Shown here in pieces: positions 57,501 to 64,000 of a stretch of DNA of 64,000 nt. The number at the start of each line of letters is the position of its first letter. Position 1 is the stretch's first letter. A model generated the notes under the pieces. The model was given only the letters and a program-made list of their open reading frames with translations. It ran no database searches and was not told the DNA's origin. The stretch covers positions 62,001 to 126,000 of the forward strand of contig QWII01000040.1 in NCBI GenBank assembly GCA_021405325.1. Direction: 5' to 3'. Made by a program: the position numbers and the translations under genes. This DNA is from Caldilinea sp. CFX5. Lineage in GTDB: Bacteria > Chloroflexota > Anaerolineae > Caldilineales > Caldilineaceae.

Positions 57501-59240
57501 CAGCGCGGACGGCAACGGGCCGCTAAGTCGATTGGTCGAAAGGCTCAACGTGGTGAGGTTGGTCAGTTGGGTCAACTCCTCAGGGATCCCGCCGGTGAAC
57601 TGATTATTGTTGAGGCCCAGTGCCGTCAATTGGCGCAAGTTGCCCAACACCGGCGGCAGCGGGCCGCTTAGTTCGTTATTCTGCAAGTCGAGCAGCACCA
57701 GATTGGGAAGCTGCCCCAGCGTGGCGGGCAGGGGGCCACTGAGCCGATTGATCAGCAGGGAAAGCACCACCAGATTGGTGAGATCCCCCAACTCTGCCGG
57801 CAGCGGACCGCTGAGACGGTTATCGCCCAGGCCGAGCAGACGCAACTGTTGCAGTTGTCCCAGCGTCGGCGGGATGGCGCCGGTCAGGCGGTTGCTAAAG
57901 AGCAAGAGTTGCACCAGATTGGTCAGCTTGCCCAGTTCCGGCGGCAGGGGACCGCTCAGTTGGTTGCTTTCCAGCCGCAGATATTGCAAATTTTGCAGGT
58001 TGCCCAGGCTGGCCGGGATCGGGCCGCTCAACTCGTTGACATCCAGCCGTAAATCTTGCAAACTGATCAGAGCGGTCAGTTCCGGGGGAAATGGACCGCT
58101 CAACCCGTTGTAACAGAGATAAAGCAGGGTGAGATTGACCAGCTTGCCAAAGGCAGCGGGGATGGGGCCGGTCAAGCCGTTACCGCAGAAACCCAGGTTT
58201 TTCAAGGCCACCAGATTGCCGACCGCTGCTGGTATCGCGCCGGTAAAGCGATTAGCGCCCAGATCCAGCGTCTCCAAGCTGGTCAACCAGCCGAGTTCAG
58301 CCGGCAGGGCGCCGCTCAAGCGATTGTTATAGAGATCCAGAAAGGTCAAGCCGGTCAACCAGCCAATTTCCGGCGGCAGGGCGCCACTTAGTTCGTTGCC
58401 CGATAGATCAAGCCAGAGCAGGCTGCGCCAATTGCCAATGGCCGCCGGCAAGGGGCCGGTGAGGCGGTTGACGCCTTCAGCACTTTGATATTGACTATTG
58501 GCTATGCGATTTTGGCTTACCACACCGTTGGCAACCGAACCGAATCGCGAATCGCCAATCGCAGCACTGGTGAGATTGCGAATCGCTAATTGGTTGCGCA
58601 GATAGGTAGAGCTTTCGGTCAGGGTGCGGCTTGGGGCGAGGGTGACGGGCAGATCGGCGGCGGTGATTGGGCCGGCGCCGGGCAGGGTGCGGGTGGTGCT
58701 GATGATAGCGCGGGCGTCGACGCGCTGCTCTTCCGCCTGACGGGCGCCCGCCAGGTTGATGGCGTTGAGCCGCTGCATGGTGGCCAGGGCGGGTTGTAGA
58801 TCCGCCGGTAAGCCGGGTGCGTCACTTTGCACGGTGAGCGCAGGCTGATTCTCCGCCAGATCGAGAACACGCAGATAGATCAGCGCGCCCAGGTCAGGAG
58901 GTAAAGAACCGACCAGGCCATTGTCGGGCAGCAGGAGCATGGTGACATGGTTGCCGGTGCAGGTGACGCCATACCAGGTACAAGGCGTAGTGGTCGCCAG
59001 CCAACCGCTTTTGACTACCCAGGTCGGGCCGTTGGTGCTGTTGTAGAGCGTCACCAGGGCGCGACATTCGGGCTGGGGAATTTCGGTCACATTAGCGCAG
59101 GCAAAGGCGCTTTGGGCAACGGTAGGACGGGTCGTCGCGCCGCCGAGGCTGAAGAGGAGCAGCAGCAGGAGCGCCGCACGCGCACAGCCAATCAGCAAGC
59201 GCCACAGAACAGGACGGCAGGAAAGCGACAAACGGGGCAT
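54507..59240 (-). CDS. secreted giant LRR protein with PPC and C13 (legumain-like) peptidase domain
   Basis: A 1577-residue protein: signal peptide, cap with paired cysteines (PQPECRALVTLYNSTNGPTW), an irregular insert (about residues 125-255), 28 consecutive 24-residue leucine-rich repeats of plant type (consensus NLTNLxxLxLxxNxLSGPLP), a fibronectin III-like domain, a PPC domain (DGYENDDTCAQARAIVTNG), a C13 domain, an Ig-like domain and the C-terminus HVYLPLVTR. The C13 dyad is intact: His in YLIDHGDKG (about 1296) and Cys in LIEACYSGSF (about 1340). GAGAGGAACC fixes ATG 59240. The LRR array probably binds an extracellular ligand and the C13 part cleaves at an unknown site. Paralogue of the 1142-residue protein. 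Confidence 0.9.
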   Translation of the reverse strand: MPRLSLSCRPVLWRLLIGCARAALLLLLLFSLGGATTRPTVAQSAFACANVTEIPQPECRALVTLYNSTNGPTWVVKSGWLATTTPCTWYGVTCTGNHVTMLLLPDNGLVGSLPPDLGALIYLRVLDLAENQPALTVQSDAPGLPADLQPALATMQRLNAINLAGARQAEEQRVDARAIISTTRTLPGAGPITAADLPVTLAPSRTLTESSTYLRNQLAIRNLTSAAIGDSRFGSVANGVVSQNRIANSQYQSAEGVNRLTGPLPAAIGNWRSLLWLDLSGNELSGALPPEIGWLTGLTFLDLYNNRLSGALPAELGWLTSLETLDLGANRFTGAIPAAVGNLVALKNLGFCGNGLTGPIPAAFGKLVNLTLLYLCYNGLSGPFPPELTALISLQDLRLDVNELSGPIPASLGNLQNLQYLRLESNQLSGPLPPELGKLTNLVQLLLFSNRLTGAIPPTLGQLQQLRLLGLGDNRLSGPLPAELGDLTNLVVLSLLINRLSGPLPATLGQLPNLVLLDLQNNELSGPLPPVLGNLRQLTALGLNNNQFTGGIPEELTQLTNLTTLSLSTNRLSGPLPSALGNLAQLKELSLFNNRLSGVIPATLGNLRRLTHLLLSVNQLTGEIPPQLSNLTNLIYLWLGENQLTGAIPGGLGALTNLTGLWLQDNRLSGALPPELGQLTQLTDLRLSSNQFSGEAPAGLSNLKALEDLWLYDNQLSGALPPTIGELPALRNLWLGSNYFSGPLPAGLGRLTNLETLWLYSNRFNGPIPPELGNLTRLQVLRLYDNSLSGPLPPELGNLISLTRLELDLNQLSGEIPAALAQLQQLTNLELSGNQLSGPIPAALGELTQLRVLWLNDNRLQGTIPAALGNLSHVTHLSLHRNQLSGALPPQLGNLTNLEILRLAANRLSGPLPAELGKLVNLLELSVAANDLRGAIPPELAGLTRLITLDLANNGLTATDESLRAFLTSKAPTWAATQTLPPTSVQALPERSDAIALSWTPIAYGGDGGAYVVEVAAGAAGPYTPHGRTVDKRTPGYTVDGLAPNSTYFFRVRTYTPAGSGQPNELWSDYSAPVSATTSNISGVGDGYENDDTCAQARAIVTNGAFDHHNFHQATDVDWVQFTARAGVAYRIDVQPPADSTVDVALKLYAGCADPNPQQANESFSPGVQYSFTAATAGAYYLQLRNERGTAGNNATYQIAVRALDGETANGAVILLGGRLYATDDVQKNIDQVTATLYQTLLNNGYSADNIYYLSTATNNPGVDGAATLANLHYAITTWAKSRVSESQGLTLYLIDHGDKGLFYVDETQGQRLTPAQLDEWLDRLEETAPNVAINVLIEACYSGSFIAGFNNAGSLSKAGRVIMTSTNLHNLAFASEEGAYFSDYLFTALRQGHHLFSGFWEARIAARQVSALIQDPWLDADGDGAPNELEDAAIAARRTLFAVNSQASSQLWPPYIASVQESAAVNGQRQIQADVRDNGTLARVWAVIYPPGYQPPTSGNELTPDNAPKADLTLVGDRYQLHYPGFTQLGLYRVVVHAQDSDGLQARPAVITVNTAAPVGGQFASNAHVYLPLVTR
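58470..58600. repeat. in-frame low-complexity palindromic tract inside the LRR gene
   Basis: Words such as GCGAATCGCCAATCGC, GATTGCGAATCGCTAATTGG and TGACTATTGGCTATGCGATT crowd this stretch and partly pair with one another. It encodes a non-LRR segment (AIRNLTSAAIGDSRFG, NRIANSQYQ) between the cap and the regular repeats. The style equals the intergenic word-repeat hairpins, but here the reading frame stays open. Confidence 0.6.
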
Positions 59241-59300
59241 AGGTTCCTCTCTGTTCGTTGATGCGTTGACGTGGCAAACAAGGCCACAAGGGTAATTGCC

Positions 59301-59369
59301 AAGCCCGCTCATAGCCGGTTCGTGACCGGCGTCCCCATCGTCGGTCACGGACCGGCTATGAGCGGGCTT
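59301..59369. repeat. 27-bp-arm palindrome (REP-like family)
   Basis: AAGCCCGCTCATAGCCGGTT continuing to 59327 pairs with 59343-59369 with one mismatch. The arms carry the family words GCTCATAGCCGG and GGTCACGGACCGGCTATGAGC. It lies upstream of the giant LRR gene. Confidence 0.88.
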
Positions 59370-59455
59370 ATCATCTACCTGTATCTAATGCACGCATCCC
59401 CCTTTTTTGCCTATTACCGGCAAATTTGATCGGTTGAGGAGTTCGCGCCCCATGA

Positions 59456-59514
59456 AGAAACCAGGTTTTTGCTTGACCAATCAGCCTGGTTTACAGATGA
59501 AAAACCTGGTTTCT
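59456..59514 (-). terminator. AAACCAGGTTT hairpin downstream of the 866-residue C13 gene
   Basis: AGAAACCAGGTTTTT (59456-59470) pairs perfectly with AAAAACCTGGTTTCT (59500-59514). A third copy of the word (GCCTGGTTTA) lies in the loop. On the minus strand it follows the stop at 59536 by about 20 bases and ends in a T run, so it may terminate that transcript. Confidence 0.55.
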
Positions 59515-59535
59515 GGCTTAGGCGTTACAGTAAAT

Positions 59536-62136
59536 TTATCTTTGGGCCAATGGTAAAAAGAGCCGGCTGCCGTTGTTAAACACAATGGTTTTGGCCGGGC
59601 TGTGGAGGCCGTCGTCGTCCTGGGCGTAGATGACGATGCGATAGCGACCGGCTTCGTCAAAGGCGCCGTAGAGACCGGCATATTCGTGGTTGCCACGGGC
59701 TTGCAGGGTGATGGGCGGCGGGCCGGCCACCAGTTCTTCGCCGTTGACCGGCGGTTGATAGCTGGGGGGGTAGATGACAGCCCAGACGCTCTCGACCTTG
59801 CCGTCATCCAGGACTTCGGCCCAGATTTCGCGCCGGGTGGTCGCCGCCGCTCCAGCGCTGTTGCGCACATCCGCTTGCACCACATAGGGTTGCCAGAGAT
59901 TGGTGGTGCGGTCAAAGGCGCCGGGGAGGCGAAAACTGAGTTGGGCCGCCAGCGCGCCGTCATCACCATCGTTGGGGATCGTGTCGCCGTCGTCGTCGAG
60001 CCAGGGGGTTTGCACCGAGGGGCTGCGTTGGGTATTGGCCTGCGCTTCATGAAAGGCGCCCAGTAGCGTCTTGCCCAATGCCAGCCCGTCGAGCAGGGCA
60101 TCGGAGAAGAGGGCGCCGGTGTTGGTCGCCCAGGCCAGTTCATAGGCGCCGGCGGAGGTGATAATGACGCGACCGGGCTTGCTGATGCTTTTGGTCGGGT
60201 CGATAAAGCTGCCGGCGTTGCACGCTTCGATGATCACATTGACACGGACGCCGGGGACTGCCGTTTCGAGCGCCGTCAGCCATTGGTCGAGATCCTGGGG
60301 GGTGAGCCGTTCGCGCCGCGGCTCATCGAGATAGAGTTTGTCATAAGCGCCATGATCCATCAGGTAGAGGGTCAGCGCTTGCCCGCGGCTCACCGTGCCG
60401 GCAGCCCATTCGGTAATTGCTTGCCGGAGATTGGCGTTATCAGGCAGGCCATTGACATCGGGCTTGCCGTCCTTATCCGGGTCGAGGTTGAGATCGGTCG
60501 CCAGATAGCGAATGCGGTCGGCAGGGAAACCTTGGTTGCGCCAGAGGCGGTAGGCGCGATTGGTGATGTTGTGGATCTGGGTCTGCAGGAAGTCCCCCTC
60601 CTGGTTGCGCCCGGCGACGATAATGAGCGCGCCGGTGGTCGGCGTGCCGGTGAGGGGGCGCACGGCAAGCTGGTAGCGCACATCGGCGCCAAAACGGCTG
60701 GCCGGGTTATTGTTCAGCTTGAGGTAGTAGTCGGCGCTTTGGGTGGCCGTGAAGGTCAGCCGCACATCAGGCGAGAAGTCGTAATTTTGGGTGGTGGTGG
60801 CGCCGCTGTTGCAGCGAGCATAGAGGCTAAGGAGTAGGTCGGTGGGTGCGTCCCCCGGCACATCGCCTTCGATCACATAGGCAGTATTGGCTATCACTGG
60901 GAATTTGACCCAGTCGACGTCGTTCTGGGCGTGAAAGGTGCGCGCCTGGGGGATGCCGTCGGTGGTCAACGTTTTGGCGGCGGTGCAATCATCATCCGCT
61001 TCGTAGGCGTCGCCGACGCCGGCGGGTGGGGGCGTCGCCGTGTTTGTGGCTGTCGGGGTGGGCGGGGCAACCGGTTGGGTCGGCGTTGGCGTGACAGTGG
61101 GCGTGGCGGTCGCATTCACATTGAGGGTGAAGGCGCCGGTCGCACTTTCGCTAAGGATGGCGCCGCCGGCAAAGAAGGCACTGATCCACCACTTACCGTC
61201 AGCGCTAAACGGAACGCCGGGGCTGACGGTGCAGAGATTGCCGGTGGCGCAGTTGGCTTCCGCCGGCGTGTAATCGCGATGAATCTTGCCCGGCGTGTTG
61301 GGGTTGCCATACTCATTGACCCACAGTTTGTAGTAGACGGCGTTGGGCAACGGTTGCCAGGAGAAGCTGGGCGTATCGGTGTTGATCGCTCCTTGCGGCG
61401 CCACCAGGATTGGTTGGGGCAGGGGGGTGGCGGTCGGGCCGCTCTGGCAAATACCGAGCGCGACATCGTCAAAGTTTACAGCATCAACTGCGCCGTCGGC
61501 GTAAACTTCCACGACGAAATTGACCGTGCGACCGGCCAGCAATGTTACATCGAGCGGCAACGCAAAGTGCGTCCAGTCACATTCACAATCAAAGAACAGG
61601 GAATAAAATTGCAGACGATTGGTAAAGTCATAGTCGTAGAGGCTGACATAGACATTCTGGTCAACCGCGCCATTGCTGATCAGGGCTTCAAAGTCCAGCG
61701 TTAGCTCTGACGTAGTGGCTGGGATGGTAAAGCGCTGCCAGAGTTCAGCCGTGCGTCCATTGAAGGTGTTCATCGACAAAGAACGATTGCCGCTGTAGGC
61801 AAAGCGGTCGTCATAAAACACACTGGCGCTATCGTTGACCGACCAAGCCTGATCCACTTCAAAGCCGCCGTTGTCCAGCGCATTGGGGCAATGATCGGTG
61901 GGCGACTGCACAGCGGCAGGGTCAACACCGACAACAACCTGGGCGTTCTGGGGCGCAACGGTGGCAGCGCGATGCTCAGCCGGCCCGGTCGCCAAAGCGT
62001 TGTTCATGGGCGGGGTTGGCGTTGCCGACAAAAGCGCAATGGCTTCACGACCGAACTGGCCGGCTTGCGCCGGCACGGGCATAAAATAGAGCAGCCCAGC
62101 CAGCCAGGCCAGGGTCATCAACAACGGTATTTTCAT
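59536..62136 (-). CDS. secreted C13 (legumain-like) peptidase with PPC domain
   Basis: An 866-residue protein without leucine-rich repeats. After the signal peptide (LLMTLAWLAGLLYFMPVPAQ) comes a jelly-roll/carbohydrate-binding-like region (about 70-250), an Ig/fibronectin-like domain, a TPTVTPTPTQP linker, a PPC domain (DAYEADDDCTAAKTLTTDG), the C13 domain, an Ig-like domain and the C-terminus RLFLPLAQR. The dyad is intact: His in YLMDHGAYD (about 595) and Cys in IIEACNAGSF (about 639). GGGAG 8 bases before ATG 62136 supports the start. From the PPC domain onward it is a paralogue of the two LRR-C13 proteins, so the catalytic cassette has been joined to different front ends. Confidence 0.88.
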   Translation of the reverse strand: MKIPLLMTLAWLAGLLYFMPVPAQAGQFGREAIALLSATPTPPMNNALATGPAEHRAATVAPQNAQVVVGVDPAAVQSPTDHCPNALDNGGFEVDQAWSVNDSASVFYDDRFAYSGNRSLSMNTFNGRTAELWQRFTIPATTSELTLDFEALISNGAVDQNVYVSLYDYDFTNRLQFYSLFFDCECDWTHFALPLDVTLLAGRTVNFVVEVYADGAVDAVNFDDVALGICQSGPTATPLPQPILVAPQGAINTDTPSFSWQPLPNAVYYKLWVNEYGNPNTPGKIHRDYTPAEANCATGNLCTVSPGVPFSADGKWWISAFFAGGAILSESATGAFTLNVNATATPTVTPTPTQPVAPPTPTATNTATPPPAGVGDAYEADDDCTAAKTLTTDGIPQARTFHAQNDVDWVKFPVIANTAYVIEGDVPGDAPTDLLLSLYARCNSGATTTQNYDFSPDVRLTFTATQSADYYLKLNNNPASRFGADVRYQLAVRPLTGTPTTGALIIVAGRNQEGDFLQTQIHNITNRAYRLWRNQGFPADRIRYLATDLNLDPDKDGKPDVNGLPDNANLRQAITEWAAGTVSRGQALTLYLMDHGAYDKLYLDEPRRERLTPQDLDQWLTALETAVPGVRVNVIIEACNAGSFIDPTKSISKPGRVIITSAGAYELAWATNTGALFSDALLDGLALGKTLLGAFHEAQANTQRSPSVQTPWLDDDGDTIPNDGDDGALAAQLSFRLPGAFDRTTNLWQPYVVQADVRNSAGAAATTRREIWAEVLDDGKVESVWAVIYPPSYQPPVNGEELVAGPPPITLQARGNHEYAGLYGAFDEAGRYRIVIYAQDDDGLHSPAKTIVFNNGSRLFLPLAQR

Positions 62137-62159
62137 GCAAGACTCCCTTGATCGTTGGT

Positions 62160-62246
62160 AACGCTTGCGCTCGTAGCCGCACCCAACGGGTTCCCGGCGC
62201 CGGCGCATGGGACGCCGGTCACGGACCGGCTAGGAGCGCAAGCGTT
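62160..62246. repeat. chimeric REP-like palindrome
   Basis: The outer arms AACGCTTGCGCTCGTAGCCG (62160-62179) and 62227-62246 pair with one mismatch. The left interior (CCGCACCCAACGGGTTCCC) resembles the variant at 4160, whereas the right interior (CGCCGGTCACGGACCGGCTA) belongs to the variant at 59301. The interiors do not pair, as if two family members had recombined. Confidence 0.75.
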
Positions 62247-62256
62247 CCTATGGTGG

Positions 62257-63966
62257 TTAGGGTCGGCTCCGCACGAGCGGCAGATAGAGTTGTTGCGGAG
62301 CCACCGGCAGCGCGCCATGGATCGTCACGGTGGTCGTCACCGGGACGGACCAGACCCCTTCGTCATCCTGGACACGCAGGCTGATGGTATGTTCACCAGC
62401 GGTTAAGCTATTTGCGGCAATGGTGCATTCCCCGGCGGTGGTGCAGATTGGGCCATCAATGGTGGAACGCCAGTCCCAGGCCAACACCTGGGCCGCGGCG
62501 CCGGCGATCGGTTCATCTTGATCGCCGGCGGTTGCGGTCAGGTGGAGGGTGTCGCTCAGGGTCAGGCGTTGGGTTGGCGGCGGCGTCAGTTGGGCGACGG
62601 GCGGCTGTCCCGGCGTCACGCGGCGATCCAGGTAGAGAAGGGCGCCATTCTGTTGGGCCGCCACCACCCGTTCACCGGCGGCGGCGACGGCGCTGATGGG
62701 CGCGGCGGCCACGGTGTCGGTCAGCCAAAGGGCGGAGGTCGCCTGGAAATGCACGCTACTGGGCAAACCGGCCCAGACCAGCCCGTCGCCAGCCACGGCC
62801 AGGGCATTAATAGCCACCGGCGCCGCGCCGAGATCAGCATCGGCCGGCAGACCGTGGGTCATGGTGTAGGTGCGCCAACTGCCGGCGCTCAGGTCATAGC
62901 GGCTGATCCCGCCGTGATAGCCGTTGGTATCGAGATAAGGTTCGCCGCCGATCCAGACATGCTGGGCGCTAACGGCAATGGTGCCCACAAAATCCGAGGC
63001 CAGCCCCTCCTGCGTGTGATAGCGCTGCCAGCCGCTGTTGAGATCACCCGCCGTGTCAGCGCGCTGGTAAACGCCGCCTTCCCAGGCGCCCACCCAGAGG
63101 CCACCGTTGGGGGCCAGCGCCAACGCCGTGATCGGCTCGGCAATGGCCGTGACCGTTTGCCAGTTTTGGCCGTCATAGCGCGCCAGGGCGCCGTTGCTGT
63201 CACCGCCGCCGACCCAGAGGTGGCCGCTTTGGGGGTGGACGGCAATGGCGCGGATCGTTGCCGCAAAGGGGGCTGGGATCGACTGCCACTGTTGACCACT
63301 CCACGTTGCCAGATGATGCGGACCGGCAACCCAGAGAGCATTGTTAGGGCCGATGGCAAAAGCACGTACGACCGGCGCCGGCCAGGGCAGGGTTTGCGTC
63401 GTCACCTGGCGCGTGGTGAGATCAAGAGCGATCAACCCTGCCGGGCCGCCGGCCCACAGCGTCTGCCCCTGGATGGTCAAGGTGTGGGTATAGCCGCCGG
63501 TCAACAGCGGCGTCCACTCCCCCCGCTCCGGGAGGACAAGGGGGACTTCCTGTTCACCCTTCGTGGCGCCTTCGCTGGCGGGTGCGGCGCGGAAGGGTCG
63601 CACCAATTCTGCGCCGGCAAAATTGACCGTCAGGGTCAGGATGTCGCTCCGTTGGGCGCCCAGCCCTTTGCCGGTGAGATCATAGTAGGGCAGGGCGCTA
63701 TTGAGCGTCGGCTGGGTGCGTGTGGTGAGGCGCTTGTCCTGAAAGTGCAGGGTGACATTGGCGCCTTGCACCGGTTGCCCGCGATAGTAGAGAATCCCCC
63801 AGGTGCAGCCACAATAGTCCGGATCGGGCGTCAATGGACCATAGCCGCGACAGTGGGGCGGCAACGCGACCGGGGGTTCATCCTCCGCCCGCACCGCTAA
63901 CGGGTGCAGGGGGGTGATCATGAGACCGATAGTCAGTAGGCAAAGGGTCAGAAATTTTCGGCACAT
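62257..63966 (-). CDS. secreted beta-propeller protein with PKD-like domain
   Basis: A 569-residue protein: signal peptide (MCRKFLTLCLLTIGLMIT), an N-terminal module with several cysteines (CRGYGPLTPDPDYCGCTWG), and a propeller built from repeats of the two-component-regulator type (LWVAGPHHLATWSGQQWQSI, LWVGGGDSNGALARYDGQNW, LWVGAWEGGVYQRA, VWIGGEPYLDTNGYHGG). A PKD/Ig-like domain with a cysteine pair (GPICTTAGECTI) follows, then the C-terminus LYLPLVRSRP, two residues longer than the tag on the other proteins. No enzyme or TM anchor is seen. AAGGAG upstream supports ATG 63966. It probably binds a ligand or partner outside the cell. Confidence 0.82.
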   Translation of the reverse strand: MCRKFLTLCLLTIGLMITPLHPLAVRAEDEPPVALPPHCRGYGPLTPDPDYCGCTWGILYYRGQPVQGANVTLHFQDKRLTTRTQPTLNSALPYYDLTGKGLGAQRSDILTLTVNFAGAELVRPFRAAPASEGATKGEQEVPLVLPERGEWTPLLTGGYTHTLTIQGQTLWAGGPAGLIALDLTTRQVTTQTLPWPAPVVRAFAIGPNNALWVAGPHHLATWSGQQWQSIPAPFAATIRAIAVHPQSGHLWVGGGDSNGALARYDGQNWQTVTAIAEPITALALAPNGGLWVGAWEGGVYQRADTAGDLNSGWQRYHTQEGLASDFVGTIAVSAQHVWIGGEPYLDTNGYHGGISRYDLSAGSWRTYTMTHGLPADADLGAAPVAINALAVAGDGLVWAGLPSSVHFQATSALWLTDTVAAAPISAVAAAGERVVAAQQNGALLYLDRRVTPGQPPVAQLTPPPTQRLTLSDTLHLTATAGDQDEPIAGAAAQVLAWDWRSTIDGPICTTAGECTIAANSLTAGEHTISLRVQDDEGVWSVPVTTTVTIHGALPVAPQQLYLPLVRSRP

Positions 63967-64000
63967 AGGGACTCCTTCCATTCGTCGGGAAATTTACGAA

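Noticed and set aside
38639..63966. Reading the C-terminal L-P motif as an LPxTG sortase signal
   Set aside because: There is no TG after the proline and no hydrophobic helix plus basic tail. The motif itself is the extreme end of each protein. No sortase gene is in the window.

Overview
The window looks like chromosomal DNA of a Chloroflexota bacterium, most likely the Anaerolineae/Caldilineae side. This is inferred from family content and architecture, not from a marker gene. The pointers are CARDB/PPC/cohesin-type secreted proteins, a MoxR-DUF58-VWA operon, a DUF4129 membrane protein, a single-subunit-anchor succinate dehydrogenase, a fused ADP-forming acyl-CoA synthetase and moderately high GC. 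I see no rRNA, tRNA, CRISPR array, phage module or plasmid origin.

Layout. 1-1.75 kb: thioesterase and MFS transporter. 2.0-2.7 kb: an AT-richer island with a papain-fold toxin-like ORF and a likely partner. 2.7-4.1 kb: a frameshifted DUF4129 membrane protein. 4.3-5.7 kb: glutamate dehydrogenase. 5.9-7.1 kb: small zinc-ribbon/DUF2007 proteins and an internally duplicated 83-residue protein. 7.1-11.2 kb (minus): MoxR ATPase, DUF58 and two VWA proteins. 11.4-13.0 kb (minus): HtrA-like protease and ECF-type sigma factor. 13.4-17.1 kb (minus): sdhC-sdhA-sdhB. 17.5-22.5 kb (minus): GH13 enzyme, isocitrate dehydrogenase, SDR and a small protein. 23.0-31.3 kb (plus): ferredoxin-dependent 2-oxoacid oxidoreductase (delta, alpha, beta, gamma), ADP-forming acyl-CoA synthetase and a two-flavoprotein plus DUF1667 module. 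31.4-38.5 kb (plus): ABC1/UbiB kinase, VIT1-like transporter, PolX-type HhH protein, SLC13 transporter, two paralogous 4-TM proteins and a coiled-coil protein. 38.6-64 kb (minus): eight consecutive large secreted proteins.

How it fits together. Glutamate dehydrogenase, 2-oxoacid:ferredoxin oxidoreductase and ADP-forming acyl-CoA synthetase form a coherent route from amino acids to acids with ATP gain. The 25-kb secretome block supplies extracellular peptidases: a subtilase (S8), a gingipain-like C25 protein, two intact C13-type proteins and one C13-like protein that has lost both catalytic residues.

The most interesting signal is in that block. Seven of the eight secreted proteins end in the same short C-terminal motif, roughly hydrophobic-(Y/F/L)-L-P-(L/I/V/M)-(V/A)-x-(R/K). 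The exception is the subtilase, which ends instead in a two-repeat dockerin. Directly downstream of it lie two tagged proteins with cohesin-like modules. I propose a non-cellulosomal cohesin-dockerin protease complex whose scaffold and enzymes use a C-terminal sorting tag I cannot assign to a named system.

The second striking signal is in the spacers. Many hold long hairpins built from short repeated words, with a different word at each locus. A second, REP-like palindrome family recurs at seven loci. One word-repeat tract appears to have entered the coding sequence of the largest leucine-rich-repeat protein.
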